From Conyzicola nivalis_A (GTDB lineage: Bacteria; Actinomycetota; Actinomycetes; Actinomycetales; Microbacteriaceae): a stretch of DNA of 64,000 nucleotides. The DNA lies in the NCBI RefSeq assembly GCF_040548875.1, contig NZ_JBEPSJ010000001.1, forward strand, positions 434,001-498,000, written 5' to 3'. The first letter of the stretch is position 1, and the number at the start of each line of letters is the position of its first letter. The position numbers and the translations under genes are program-made. Positions 51,391-59,645 of the stretch are shown one piece after another. Below the pieces are notes generated by a model. That model saw nothing but the letters and a program-made list of their open reading frames with translations. It made no database searches and was not told the DNA's origin.

Positions 51391-52200
51391 GTGGCTGAGC
51401 ACCTGGACCAGAACGGGCAGCACGATCACCACGGCGCGCACGGCGGCGGCGCCGACTCGGCTGGCACCCCCTGGGCCGGGCGCCACTTCGAGCCCAACAC
51501 CAGCTCGGACGACGACGGCTCGGCGCCCGAGCGGCTGATCGAGGCTCTGCGCCGGTTCGCGACCCACGAGCTCGGCGAGGCCGACGTCGTCGACGCACTG
51601 CGCGACGTCCGCCTCCTCGTCCCGCTCGTCGCGCACCTCGGCGAGGCCGGGCTCAACGAGCACGGCGTCGTGATCGACAAGACCCAGGAGCTGTCGATCA
51701 TCACCGTCGCCGGCCCCGACGGCCGCAACGTCCTGCCGGTGTTCACCTCGGTCACGGCCATGAGCCACTGGAACCCGAAGGCGCGCCCGATCCCGGCCAG
51801 CGCCGTGCGCGTGGCCCTCGCCGCCGCGAGCGAGCAGACCGAGCTCGTGGTTCTCGATCCGACCTCCGAGACGGAGTTCGTGCTCCGCCGCCCTGCCCTC
51901 TGGGCGATCGCCCAGTCGCAGCCGTGGACGCCGTGCTTCCTCGACGAGCAGGTGCTGGATGCGTTCGCGGATGCCGCGGCCGACGAATCCGCCGTGCGAT
52001 CGGTCGCGCTCGCACCGGGAGACCCCGCCAGCCGGCTGGCCGGGCCCGAGCTGATCGTGCAGCTCGCCATCGCCGACGGTCTCAGCCGGCCCGAGCTCGA
52101 CGCCGTCGTCGCCCGGATGCAGCAGAAATGGCTCGCGAGCGAGACGGTCGCGCTGCGCGTCGACTCGATGCGCGTGCAGCTGGTGTCCGCCGCGTCCTAG
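51391..52200 (+). CDS. SseB family protein
   Basis: The 269-residue protein has a His-rich, disordered N terminus (about 1-45, HLDQNGQHDHHGAHGGG). A first SseB-type domain follows (about 45-185, LLVPLVAHLGEAG, VLPVFTSVTAMSHWNP), then a second, weaker half. SseB proteins have no known enzymatic role. GTG start two bases after the priA stop; the gene order priA-sseB is common in Actinobacteria. The histidine stretch could bind metal, which is a guess. Confidence 0.82.
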   Translation: MAEHLDQNGQHDHHGAHGGGADSAGTPWAGRHFEPNTSSDDDGSAPERLIEALRRFATHELGEADVVDALRDVRLLVPLVAHLGEAGLNEHGVVIDKTQELSIITVAGPDGRNVLPVFTSVTAMSHWNPKARPIPASAVRVALAAASEQTELVVLDPTSETEFVLRRPALWAIAQSQPWTPCFLDEQVLDAFADAAADESAVRSVALAPGDPASRLAGPELIVQLAIADGLSRPELDAVVARMQQKWLASETVALRVDSMRVQLVSAAS

Positions 52201-52215
52201 ACCCGCGTGCGGCGC

Positions 52216-52221
52216 TAGAGT
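52216..52221 (+). promoter_or_regulatory. -10 element TAGAGT
   Basis: Six bases before the ATG at 52228; leaderless. Confidence 0.45.
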
Positions 52222-52227
52222 GCTGAC

Positions 52228-52497
52228 ATGTCCTCAGATGACGAGCGCTTCCCCGTGATGGCGACGGCCGAGTCGCAGCCCGAACGCCGCAGGCTCATGG
52301 GGGTCGTCGTGATCCTGATCGGCCTGCTGGGCCTTGCTCCCGGTTTCGGCGTGTTCGCTGCCGTGGCGGCGATCGCCTGCGGCGGCTTCGCGATGCAGGG
52401 AGACGGGATGTCGCGCCTGCTCGGGGCCATCGCGACGGTGCTGGGCGCCGCTGCCATCCTCATCGTGGCGCTGCCGTTCGTCCTCGCCTGGCACTGA
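52228..52497 (+). CDS. Small membrane protein, two helices, unknown function
   Basis: The 89-residue protein has a 25-residue hydrophilic N terminus (SSDDERFPVMATAESQPERR) and two membrane helices (about 30-50 and 60-85) joined by a short glycine-rich loop. It lies between sseB and the exonuclease gene, all in the same direction, with its own leaderless promoter. No family recognised. Confidence 0.6.
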   Translation: MSSDDERFPVMATAESQPERRRLMGVVVILIGLLGLAPGFGVFAAVAAIACGGFAMQGDGMSRLLGAIATVLGAAAILIVALPFVLAWH

Positions 52498-52534
52498 CCT
52501 CCCGGCGAGGGAGCGTATGTGGGAGGATGCCGCC

Positions 52535-53479
52535 GTGACCGATCATCCAGAACGCCTCATGCTGCTCGACACCGCCGCGCTGTACTTCCGTGCCTTCCAC
52601 GCCGTTCCCGACACCGTCCACGCGCCGAACGGCATGCCGATCAACGCCGTGCGCGGCCTGCTCGACATCATCGCGCGCCTCGCGACCGAGTTTCGACCGA
52701 CCGAGATCGTCGCCTGCTGGGACGACGACTGGCGCCCGCAGTGGCGGGTCGACTTGATCCCCAGCTACAAGGCGCACCGCGTCGCCGACGCTTCGACAGG
52801 CTCAGCGACCGCGACAGAGACCGTGCCCAACGCGCTCACCCCGCAGGTGCCGATCATCCGTGAGGTGCTCGGTGCGCTGGGCGTGCCGGTAGTGGGCGCC
52901 GCAGAACACGAGGCCGACGACGTGATCGGCACCCTCGCCTCCCACGCGCCGATACCGGTCGACGTCGTCACCGGAGACCGCGACCTGTTCCAGCTGGTCG
53001 ACGACTCTCGCGACGTGCGGGTGATCTACACGGGACGCGGCATGTCGAAGCTCGAGACCCTCACCGACGAGACGCTGACGGCGAAGTGCGGCATCCCGCC
53101 CACCCAGTACGCCGATTTCGCCGCCATGAGGGGCGACGCCTCCGACGGCCTGCCCGGAGTCGCCGGCGTCGGCGAGAAAACCGCTGTCACGCTCCTCGCC
53201 GCCTACGGCGACCTCGACGGCATCGTCGCCGCGGCATCCGACCCGTCGTCGACGATGACACCGCGCGTGCGCGCCGGGATCCTCGCCGCGGCCGACTACC
53301 TGACGGTGGCTCCCGCGGTGGTGAAGGTGGTGCGCGACCTGACGCTGCCCGAGTTCGACGCCCGCATCAGATCGGGCACGCCCGAGCAGGGTGCCGAACT
53401 CGACCGGCTCGCCGAGGAGTGGGGACTCGGCAGCTCGATGAAGCGCGTGCGCGACGCGCTGGCGCCGCTGGCTTCCTAG
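52535..53479 (+). CDS. 5'-3' exonuclease (Pol I N-terminal/FEN-type domain)
   Basis: The 314-residue single-domain flap nuclease has the helical arch LMLLDTAALYFRAFHAVPD, the metal acids in CWDDDWRPQWRVDLIPSYKA and VTGDRDLFQLVD, and the helix-hairpin-helix GLPGVAGVGEKTAVTLLAAYG. It removes RNA primers or flaps independently of DNA polymerase I. GTG start at 52535 with GGGAGG before it. An insertion STGSATATETV at about residue 90 is encoded by a REP-like repeat (52789-52810). Confidence 0.92.
   Translation: MTDHPERLMLLDTAALYFRAFHAVPDTVHAPNGMPINAVRGLLDIIARLATEFRPTEIVACWDDDWRPQWRVDLIPSYKAHRVADASTGSATATETVPNALTPQVPIIREVLGALGVPVVGAAEHEADDVIGTLASHAPIPVDVVTGDRDLFQLVDDSRDVRVIYTGRGMSKLETLTDETLTAKCGIPPTQYADFAAMRGDASDGLPGVAGVGEKTAVTLLAAYGDLDGIVAAASDPSSTMTPRVRAGILAAADYLTVAPAVVKVVRDLTLPEFDARIRSGTPEQGAELDRLAEEWGLGSSMKRVRDALAPLAS
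52789..52810 (-). repeat. REP-like repeat inside the exonuclease gene
   Basis: The 22 bases beginning CGCTTCGACAGGCTCAGCGA are the exact inverse of 6337-6358. It is read in frame and lengthens the loop after the DNA-binding KAHR segment by about ten residues. Confidence 0.78.
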
Positions 53480-53501
53480 GTCGAGGGGCCTCTCGGCCGA
53501 C

Positions 53502-53534
53502 GCGCCTACTCCGCCAAGGCGCCTACTCCGCCAA
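53502..53534. repeat. 16-base tandem duplication at the convergent end of the arginase gene
   Basis: GCGCCTACTCCGCCAA at 53502-53517 and again at 53519-53534. The second copy contains the stop of the arginase-family gene; the first copy is the same tail repeated past it. Confidence 0.88.
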
Positions 53535-54422
53535 CCCGCCCTCCACGATGCGAGCGATGAGCTTTGCGTAGCGCAGGTCAGGGTCGAGATCGGGGTCGTA
53601 GACGCAGATGTCCATGCCGATGCAGCCGGGCACGAGGCCGCGCAGCAGCTCGCCGAGCTGCTCGGCGTCGAGGCCTCCCTCGTCGGGGCTGTCGACGGCG
53701 GGCATGATCGAGGGGTCGAGAACGTCGACGTCGACGTGCAGCCACCAGCCCGCGGTGTGGGCCAGCGCGGCGGCGACCGTCGCGACGGCGGCGGGGACCC
53801 CGGCCTCCGCGATATCGCTAGCACGCACGACGAGGCGCAGGTCGCCGGTGACCTCGGCGAGATCGTCGTCGCCGTCGCGACATCCGACCTGCACTGTATT
53901 CCGCGGCTCGAAGTACGGACCCAGCCCGCGGTGGTCGCTCAGCGTCGACCAGTGCTTGCCCGTGACGGCCGCCAGATCTTCGCCGGCCAGGGCGCCGCAC
54001 TCGTCGCTGTTCTGCGGGTTGCGGTAGTCGGTGTGGCCGTCGATGTGCACGAGGCCGGCGGGGGACCCGCGGCGCAGGGCGAGACCCACTCCGAGCAGCA
54101 GGCTGCAGTCGCCGCCGATAACGATGGGACGACGGCCGCGCGCGATCTCCACGTCGATACGGTCGGCCAGCCGGTCGGCGTGCTCGAGGATGCGGTCGTG
54201 GTTGCGCACCCGCTCGTTCGCCGGGTCGGCGTCGTCGAGGTAGCGGGCGGGCAGCACAACACCGGAGTCCTCCGCGCCGTGGGCGACCAGCCGGTCGTAG
54301 AGCCCGACCTCGCGCAGGGCCTCGGGAGCCTTCGACGTTCCCGGCGTCGCTCCGGGAACGGGCGGGCGCAGGCCGAGATTCGTCGGCGCCGAGATGATCG
54401 ACCACCCGCGGTCGGGCGACAT
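53523..54422 (-). CDS. Arginase/agmatinase-family ureohydrolase
   Basis: The 299-residue protein has the three metal motifs of the family: GGDCSLLLG (in place of GGDHS), VHIDGHTDY (in place of DAHxD) and HVDVDVLDPS (DxDxxDP). The first ligand His is replaced by Cys and the second motif has an extra Gly, so metal binding is altered. Such variants are formiminoglutamase- or guanidine-type or of unknown substrate. The start overlaps the stop of the gene at 54422 (TGATG), so the two are translated together. Confidence 0.82.
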   Translation of the reverse strand: MSPDRGWSIISAPTNLGLRPPVPGATPGTSKAPEALREVGLYDRLVAHGAEDSGVVLPARYLDDADPANERVRNHDRILEHADRLADRIDVEIARGRRPIVIGGDCSLLLGVGLALRRGSPAGLVHIDGHTDYRNPQNSDECGALAGEDLAAVTGKHWSTLSDHRGLGPYFEPRNTVQVGCRDGDDDLAEVTGDLRLVVRASDIAEAGVPAAVATVAAALAHTAGWWLHVDVDVLDPSIMPAVDSPDEGGLDAEQLGELLRGLVPGCIGMDICVYDPDLDPDLRYAKLIARIVEGGLAE

Positions 54423-54802
54423 CAGGCGTCGTCTTTCGGGAGGGCCCCGTCGTTCGGGAGGGCCGCGTCGTTGGGGAGGGTCGGCTCTTTCGGTAGGGCC
54501 TGGTCGTTCGGGAGGGGCGGCTCCTTCGGCACTTTGGGGCTCGGCTTGAACGCGGCGCCGAACAGCCGGCGCATCGCACCGCCGCGGGTCGACGGGCTGT
54601 TGCGCACCGGAAACTGCGACGCGAACTCGGCGGGGGAGCCGAACTCGTCTTCGATCGCCTTGCCGGTCTTCTTGGCGTACCGGCGCAGCTCGGTGATCGC
54701 ACCCGCGATCTCCGGCTCGGTCTGGCCGCGCATGCGCAGCAGGAGCACCAGCTCGCGCTCGTATCGGGCCGTCTTCTTCGCCGCTTCGTCGTCGCTCATC
54801 AT
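54422..54802 (-). CDS. Conserved hypothetical protein with C-terminal LPND repeats
   Basis: The 126-residue protein has a helical N-terminal half (KKTARYERELVLLLRMRGQT, then EPEIAGAITELRRYAKKTGK) that resembles the DUF1707/HAAS-type cytoplasmic helical domain, and a Pro/Asn/Asp-rich tail. The tail repeats LPNDQA, LPKEPT, LPNDAA, LPNDGA. No known catalytic role. It is the first gene of a two-gene unit with the arginase homologue. ATG at 54802 or the next Met. Confidence 0.65.
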   Translation of the reverse strand: MMSDDEAAKKTARYERELVLLLRMRGQTEPEIAGAITELRRYAKKTGKAIEDEFGSPAEFASQFPVRNSPSTRGGAMRRLFGAAFKPSPKVPKEPPLPNDQALPKEPTLPNDAALPNDGALPKDDA

Positions 54803-54839
54803 TCAATTCTCGCGTAACACCGAGGCAACACGGGCTGCT

Positions 54840-54845
54840 TAGACT
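54840..54845 (+). promoter_or_regulatory. -10 element TAGACT
   Basis: Six bases before the ATG at 54852; leaderless. Confidence 0.5.
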
Positions 54846-54851
54846 GATCCG

Positions 54852-55781
54852 ATGAGAACGGGCGCGCGATCACGGGTGATCGCGCTGCTTTTGGCCACCG
54901 TCGCACTCACCGGCTGCGCCTCAGCGGCGGCCGACCAGCCGAAGATCGACGTCGTCGCGCAGTCTGACGTCTACTACCTCACCGTCGACGGCGTCGAGCG
55001 CAGCTACGTCGCACACGTGCCCGAGGGCGCCGCCGCGGGAGCGCCCGAGACGCTGCCCGTGCTCGTCGTGCTGCACGGAGCGGGCGGCAACGGCGCGAAA
55101 GCCGAGATCGCCACGGGCCTCTCCGGGTTCGCAAAGGCCGACAACTTCATCGTCGCCTACCCGAACGGAACCCAGGCCGCCCAGATCGAGCACCAGCTGG
55201 CGTGGAACGCCGACGGATGCTGTGCCACACCCCGCCTCAACGACGTCGACGATGTCGAGTTCATCTCCCGCATGCTCGACGACATCGGTGAGCGCAACGC
55301 GATCGACCCCGGGCGCATCTACCTCGCCGGATTCTCGAACGGCGGCATGATGTCGTACCGGCTCTCCTGCGAGCTGGGCGACCGCATCGCGGGCATCGCC
55401 GTCGTCGGAGGCGCGTTCAACGTGTCGGATTGCGATTCGGATGAACCGACCGACGTACTCATCGTGCACGGCACGGGCGATCTCACGGTTCCCTACAGAG
55501 GGGGGCCCACGAACGAGCGCGCCGCGGCTAGGTTCGGGCAGTGGGTGAACGCGTCCGTCGCAGACGCGAAGCGCGTGTGGGTCGCGCGCAACGGCTGCAG
55601 CGGGTTCCCGTCGGAAGACGTGGAGGGAACCGTCACCCGCGAGACCTACGATGACTGTGATGACGATTCGAGGCTCGAGGTGGTGACGATCGCCGGTGGT
55701 GCTCACGTGTGGCCGATCGCGCCCGTGAGCGGTTTCGACGCATCCGAGACTCTCATCACGTTCTTCGGACTCGGCTCGTGA
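54852..55781 (+). CDS. Lipoprotein esterase, PHB depolymerase/feruloyl esterase family (LpqC-like)
   Basis: The 309-residue alpha/beta hydrolase has a signal peptide with lipobox LTGC (Cys22) and the nucleophile elbow GFSNGG (Ser162). The acid is in HGTGDLTVPY (Asp210) and the catalytic His in GGAHVWP (His285). VLHGAGGNG forms the oxyanion hole. The family hydrolyses polyhydroxybutyrate, feruloyl or other esters. Surface anchoring by lipid is inferred. It may act together with the GH6 enzymes on plant material. The Nudix gene overlaps its stop. Confidence 0.88.
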   Translation: MRTGARSRVIALLLATVALTGCASAAADQPKIDVVAQSDVYYLTVDGVERSYVAHVPEGAAAGAPETLPVLVVLHGAGGNGAKAEIATGLSGFAKADNFIVAYPNGTQAAQIEHQLAWNADGCCATPRLNDVDDVEFISRMLDDIGERNAIDPGRIYLAGFSNGGMMSYRLSCELGDRIAGIAVVGGAFNVSDCDSDEPTDVLIVHGTGDLTVPYRGGPTNERAAARFGQWVNASVADAKRVWVARNGCSGFPSEDVEGTVTRETYDDCDDDSRLEVVTIAGGAHVWPIAPVSGFDASETLITFFGLGS

Positions 55782-56263
55782 GCCAGAAGCCGCCGCCCCT
55801 GCCGCCGTTCGGCGTGCGTGACAGCGGCGACGCCTGGGTCTACGGGCCGAACGGCACGCGCTACTGGGGACGTTTCGGGGCGGCCGGGCTGCTGGTCTGG
55901 CATCCCGAGGCCGGGGTATTGCTGCAGCACCGCATCGCGTGGAGTCACCACGGCGGAACCTGGGGGCTGCCCGGGGGAGCGCTCAAGGAGGGCGAGTCGG
56001 CCGTCGACGGCGCGCTGCGCGAGGCGAACGAGGAGGCCGGCGTCGAGGCCGCTCTGGTGAGAGTGCTGTTCACCTCGGTTCTCGACCTCGGGTTCTGGCA
56101 GTACACGACCGTCGTGACCGAGGCGAACACCCACTTCGAGCCCGTGATCGGCGACGCCGAGAGCGAGGCGCTGGCCTGGGTCGCGGTCGATGAGGTAAAA
56201 AAACTGCAACTTCATCCCGGCTTTGCGGCCGCTTGGCCTGAACTGCGTTCCCGGCTGCGCTAA
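55778..56263 (+). CDS. Nudix hydrolase
   Basis: The 161-residue protein has the complete Nudix box GGALKEGESAVDGALREANE continuing EAGV (G-x5-E-x7-REUxEExGU), at about residues 67-89. The family cleaves nucleoside diphosphates linked to another group; the substrate is unknown. GTG 55778 overlaps the esterase stop (GTGA) and starts the conserved part. It ends 33 bases before the tRNA, at the last chromosomal gene before the island. Confidence 0.88.
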   Translation: MSQKPPPLPPFGVRDSGDAWVYGPNGTRYWGRFGAAGLLVWHPEAGVLLQHRIAWSHHGGTWGLPGGALKEGESAVDGALREANEEAGVEAALVRVLFTSVLDLGFWQYTTVVTEANTHFEPVIGDAESEALAWVAVDEVKKLQLHPGFAAAWPELRSRLR

Positions 56264-56296
56264 GCTATTCGAGTTGCCTTTCGAGGTGACAAGCCA

Positions 56297-56370
<74 letters not shown>

Positions 56371-56378
56371 CAGAATGT

Positions 56379-56409
56379 CTCGGAAACTCAAGGGTTTCCG
56401 AGATTTTTT
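56379..56409 (+). terminator. Intrinsic terminator after tRNA-Pro
   Basis: CTCGGAAAC and GTTTCCGAG form a nine-pair stem, then ATTTTTT. Confidence 0.88.
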
Positions 56410-56427
56410 GGTTAAAGGATTTGATGT

Positions 56428-56447
56428 GTCACCACTACGTCACCACT
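56428..56447 (+). repeat. Direct repeat GTCACCACT x2 before the integrase region
   Basis: GTCACCACT at 56428 and 56439, period 11, between the tRNA and the excisionase gene. It could be arm-type integrase or excisionase sites. Confidence 0.4.
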
Positions 56448-56549
56448 TTCACCCGTTCGGAGCCGCTGAACCGGCACTGTCGTCCGAGGCGCCGAGGTCG
56501 GTCTCGGTCCCTCCCGATCGTCCGGGATCGTCGTGCGCTCCTGCTGGGT

Positions 56550-56804
56550 ATGAGCATCCACGGCGAACACCCAACCTCTCCTCCTGCCGACGCGTGGGGT
56601 CTGGAGCCCCTGATGGACGTCCACGAGCTGGCGGCCTACCTGGGCATACCGATCTCCACGGTCTACGACTGGCGGGTGCACGGCAAAGGCCCCGCCGCCT
56701 ACCGGTTCGGCAAGCATCTGAAGTTCGCGATCTCCGACGTGCGGGCGTGGATCGCCCAGCAACGCGAACCCAGCAGCGAGCCAGGGCGCACCGATCGGCG
56801 GTGA
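56550..56804 (+). CDS. Excisionase-like helix-turn-helix protein
   Basis: The 84-residue protein has a MerR/excisionase-type HTH_17: MDVHELAAYLGIPISTVYDW, followed by KGPAAYRFGKHLKFAISDVR and AWI. Such proteins bend att-site DNA and favour excision. An alternative start ATG 56613 has GGAG at the right distance and begins exactly at the domain. It ends six bases before the integrase ATG, so they form one unit. Confidence 0.82.
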   Translation: MSIHGEHPTSPPADAWGLEPLMDVHELAAYLGIPISTVYDWRVHGKGPAAYRFGKHLKFAISDVRAWIAQQREPSSEPGRTDRR

Positions 56805-56810
56805 GCTGAG

Positions 56811-57995
56811 ATGGCCCGGCAACGGTTGAGCATCGGTACCTTCGGCGACATCAGCACCCGCGTGTCGCCGACCGGCCGATACCTGGCGCGGACCCGGTAC
56901 CGCGACTGGGACGGCAGGACGCGCCAGGTGCAGAGCACCGGCGCCACCGCCGCGGCAGCCGAGCGCGCGTTGAAGGCGCGGCTCGTCGAGCGGTCCGAGC
57001 TGCAGCCGGCGGACACGACGCTGACGCCGGACAGCCTTTTCGCAGACCTCGTGGCGTACTGGCTGGCGGACATCGACATGGAGGTCCGGATCTCCCGGAC
57101 CACCCGGAACCTGTACGAGCGGAACATGCGCACTCTGGTGTCCCCGGTGTTCGACAGCCTGACCCTGCGCGAGATCGGCGTCGCCCGCTGCGACCGGTTC
57201 ATCAAGGAGCTGGCGAAACGATCGTACAACCGCGCCAAGCAGGCCAGGGTCGTGCTGCGGCTGGCGCTCGAACTGGCGGTGCGGCACGAGGTTCTCCCAC
57301 GCAACCCGATGGACCACGTCTCCCGCCTCCGCCGGGAACCGCACATCCCCGAGGCGCTCACGGCACCGGAGGTGAACGTGATCCGTGCCGCGATCGCCCG
57401 CTGGGAAGGCGGCGCGGACCACGTCTCCGGCCCGCTGCCGGACGGCCAGCTCGGCGCGATCGTCGAGGTCATGCTCGGCACCTCGGCCCGGATCGGGGAG
57501 GTGCTGGCGATCCGCCGCCGCGACGTCGACATCACCGGCGCCGTGCCGTCGATCCGCCTCGCCGGAACGATCGTCAGCCGTATCGGCGAGCAGACCTTCC
57601 GGCAAGACCACCCCAAGACCGTCAAGTCCCGGCGGACAGTGGCGCTGCCCTCCTTCACCGCCGACGCTGTCCGCCGGCGTCTCGCCAACGCAGGCCGCCT
57701 GGAGCTGGACTCGCTGCTGTTCCAGTCACGGGACGGCACACCGCTGACCACCGCGAACGTGCGCCGCCAGCTGCGACGGGTGCTCGGGGGAGCGGGGATC
57801 GCCGGTGTGACCCCGCACATGTTCCGCCGCACGGTGGCGACAGCGGTCAACGACAACGCCAGCGTCGAGCTTGCGGCGGAGCTGCTCGGCCACACAGACA
57901 CGAGGATAACGGTGATGCACTACATCCAGCGAAGGGAGTTGGTGAACCCGGAGACCGCGGCGCTACTCGACCGGGCATTCAAGAGGGACGACTGA
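56811..57995 (+). CDS. Tyrosine recombinase (site-specific integrase)
   Basis: The 394-residue protein has an N-terminal AP2-like arm-binding domain (about 1-70), a SAM-like core-binding domain (about 75-165) and the catalytic domain. The active residues are Arg227 in TSARIGEVLAIRRRD, His336 and Arg339 in HMFRRT, His361 in LGHTDTRIT and Tyr371 in MHYIQ, all in place. It inserts DNA at a short att site; the adjacent tRNA-Pro is the likely target. ATG start with GGTGAG upstream. Confidence 0.93.
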   Translation: MARQRLSIGTFGDISTRVSPTGRYLARTRYRDWDGRTRQVQSTGATAAAAERALKARLVERSELQPADTTLTPDSLFADLVAYWLADIDMEVRISRTTRNLYERNMRTLVSPVFDSLTLREIGVARCDRFIKELAKRSYNRAKQARVVLRLALELAVRHEVLPRNPMDHVSRLRREPHIPEALTAPEVNVIRAAIARWEGGADHVSGPLPDGQLGAIVEVMLGTSARIGEVLAIRRRDVDITGAVPSIRLAGTIVSRIGEQTFRQDHPKTVKSRRTVALPSFTADAVRRRLANAGRLELDSLLFQSRDGTPLTTANVRRQLRRVLGGAGIAGVTPHMFRRTVATAVNDNASVELAAELLGHTDTRITVMHYIQRRELVNPETAALLDRAFKRDD

Positions 57996-58405
57996 ACGCG
58001 GTGCTGCCACGGTGGCAGGACCGTCTTGCCTCCCCCCTTACCAATCCCCTGCAAAGCACTTGAATCGCTTTCCGTTCTACACCGAGGTATGGAGCGTATG
58101 CAATCGTCTCCAGTGGTGACGGGTCCCGACAGGCATCAGCGCCAACGAGGCCGCGGCTGCGCTTAAGGTCGAACTCGTCGGTCGGCGCGTCGGCGGCGCT
58201 GGCGACTCACTCACCGCGGACTCGTCGTTTTTGGCCCTCGCCGCCGCCTGGGTCGAGGATCTGCTCATGGACGTTGATCGTGCAGACAGTCGGTGGACCA
58301 TATCGTGGCCCCGGGACTCACCGGAGAACGCACGCGGCGTCGCAGGTCCCGTAGCGCGCTTCCGCACAGGTCGCGTTGTCGCGTTCAGCGGGGTGCCGAA
58401 CGCGC
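57996..58405 (+). other. Intergenic stretch with a partly open frame, no assigned gene
   Basis: 410 bases between the integrase and the zinc-ribbon genes. A small hairpin CTGCCA-CGG-TGGCAG is at 58004. In the frame of the next gene the sequence is open from about 58120 and reads as protein-like (for example LALAAAWVEDLLMDVDRA near 58225), but no start codon or ribosome site supports it. It may be a gene remnant. Confidence 0.4.
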
Positions 58406-58411
58406 TACCTT
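58406..58411 (+). promoter_or_regulatory. -10 element TACCTT before the zinc-ribbon genes
   Basis: Five bases before the ATG at 58417; leaderless. Confidence 0.4.
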
Positions 58412-58416
58412 GGAGT

Positions 58417-58602
58417 ATGACGATTACTTGGAAGAGACTCGATACGGGAGACCCCGACGAGTACGTCGCTATCTGCAACGAGTGCGACGGCGAAGGTAGT
58501 CGGATGATTATCTTCGACCCAGCTGATCCTCCAGAGTGGGGAATGTGCCCGGACTGCGATGGAGCAGGAAACATCTCTGCAGACGCGGACGACTTTCTCT
58601 GA
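58417..58602 (+). CDS. Small CxxCxGxG zinc-finger protein
   Basis: The 61-residue protein has two CxxCDGxG knuckles, CNECDGEG and CPDCDGAG, about 30 residues apart, as in the zinc centre of DnaJ. The rest is acidic. It would bind one zinc ion and perhaps act as an adaptor. It ends in a one-base overlap with the next gene (TGATG). A longer in-frame reading to 58231 exists but lacks a start signal. Function unknown. Confidence 0.6.
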   Translation: MTITWKRLDTGDPDEYVAICNECDGEGSRMIIFDPADPPEWGMCPDCDGAGNISADADDFL

Positions 58603-58910
58603 TGGGGTTCTTGAACTCGCTGCTCGGCGCGCTCGGCGGTGGACCGACGGAGACCTGCCCTGAGTGCGGCTCCAGAATGTCGGGGGACGGAGAGCGCTTC
58701 GAGTGCCCGAACTGCGTCGACGGTGGCGTCTATTTCATGGAAGACGGCGAACTGGTCGATTCGATGAGTCGGAGTAGAGGCAACGCCGGTTCCTGTATCA
58801 ATTGCAACGGATCGCTGTCGGGAGCCGAGCACACCTCGGAGTGGGAGGACGGCGACAATTCTGAGGCATATGTCATTTGCCGTCACTGCCAGACCCAGAA
58901 CTACGTCTAG
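58602..58910 (+). CDS. Double zinc-ribbon protein
   Basis: The 102-residue protein has an N-terminal short hydrophobic helix (MGFLNSLLGALGGG), a first ribbon with CPECGSRMSGD and FECPNCVDGG, and a second ribbon with SCINCNGSLSG and VICRHCQTQNYV at the end. Two zinc ions are expected. It overlaps the upstream zinc protein by one base and is followed by a hairpin, so the pair is an operon of its own. No family recognised. Confidence 0.65.
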   Translation: MGFLNSLLGALGGGPTETCPECGSRMSGDGERFECPNCVDGGVYFMEDGELVDSMSRSRGNAGSCINCNGSLSGAEHTSEWEDGDNSEAYVICRHCQTQNYV

Positions 58911-58915
58911 CCCCA

Positions 58916-58948
58916 GTGCCGGTCAGCTAGAAAACTAGCGGCCGGCAC
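58916..58948 (+). terminator. Hairpin after the zinc-ribbon pair
   Basis: GTGCCGG...GCTAG-AAAA-CTAGC...CCGGCAC, with small internal mismatches and no T-run. Confidence 0.55.
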
Positions 58949-58981
58949 AAGCGAGATTCGGTCCATGTCGGCCTGCGGCAG

Positions 58982-59015
58982 TAGTCTATGAAACTTGCCA
59001 TTTTTAGGAAGGAGG
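58982..59015 (+). promoter_or_regulatory. Candidate promoter and strong ribosome site of the BREX operon
   Basis: TAGTCT (58982-58987) is a -10 candidate. AGGAAGGAGG (59006-59015) ends six bases before the GTG at 59022. Confidence 0.55.
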
Positions 59016-59021
59016 CGCGGC

Positions 59022-59645
59022 GTGACGAACGGACATGTCACCGTCGAGCGCTATGCCCTGTCGTTCACCAGCGGCGCTCTCCTTTCTCGTGAAGCCGTGA
59101 TCGCCGCTCCTCTCTACCTGCGCGAGCGCGACTGGGCGCGTGTACGTGAACTGATCAGAGAGAACAATCTCCTTCAGTCGCGCACCATGTCGTCGGGGTT
59201 CCGCCTCGCCCGCGAGGTCGCGCAACGTCTTGCCGTCCTGACGGACCACGAACTTGAAATGCTGATCGAAGCGACAGCGACGGAACGTGGGCACCTCATG
59301 TGGGTCGCGGCATGCCGTCGCTACACCTTTGTCGGCGACTTCGCCGAGGAAGTCGTCCGTGAACGATTCATTCTGCTGACGCCCACCCTGAGCTATGACG
59401 ACTTCGACAGCTTTGTTCGAGGCAAGGCCCTGTGGCATTCCGAGCTCGCAGAACTCAAAGAGTCCACTATGCAAAAGATTCGCTCTACTTTGTTCCAAAT
59501 GCTGACCGAAGCGGGCTTGCTGTCTGAGCGTGGCGACATCCTCCAGGCGGTGCCGTCCGAACGCGTGGTCGACGCCCTCAACGTGAGTAGACCGAGCGAC
59601 GTTCGCTTCCTGCCAATGATCGTCTCAGAGAGGGGCACACGATGA
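59022..59645 (+). CDS. brxA: BREX protein BrxA (DUF1819)
   Basis: The 207-residue protein matches the DUF1819/BrxA family: ALSFTSGALLSREAVIAAPL at the start, SRTMSSGFRLAREVAQRLAV, ATERGHLMWVAACRRYTFVG and FVRGKALWHSELAELKESTM. BrxA is a small DNA-binding protein and the first gene of BREX type 1 operons, which block phage replication without killing the cell. GTG start with AGGAAGGAGG six bases upstream. It overlaps brxB by ATGA. Confidence 0.88.
   Translation: MTNGHVTVERYALSFTSGALLSREAVIAAPLYLRERDWARVRELIRENNLLQSRTMSSGFRLAREVAQRLAVLTDHELEMLIEATATERGHLMWVAACRRYTFVGDFAEEVVRERFILLTPTLSYDDFDSFVRGKALWHSELAELKESTMQKIRSTLFQMLTEAGLLSERGDILQAVPSERVVDALNVSRPSDVRFLPMIVSERGTR

Noticed and set aside
58004..58018. 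Hairpin after the integrase as a terminator
   Set aside because: Six-pair stem with no T-run; too weak to call.
58077..58886. Long open frame on the minus strand across the zinc-ribbon genes
   Set aside because: The plus-strand frames hold regular Cys-x-x-Cys pairs, a TGATG overlap and a promoter; the minus-strand peptide is Ser/Arg-rich without any motif.
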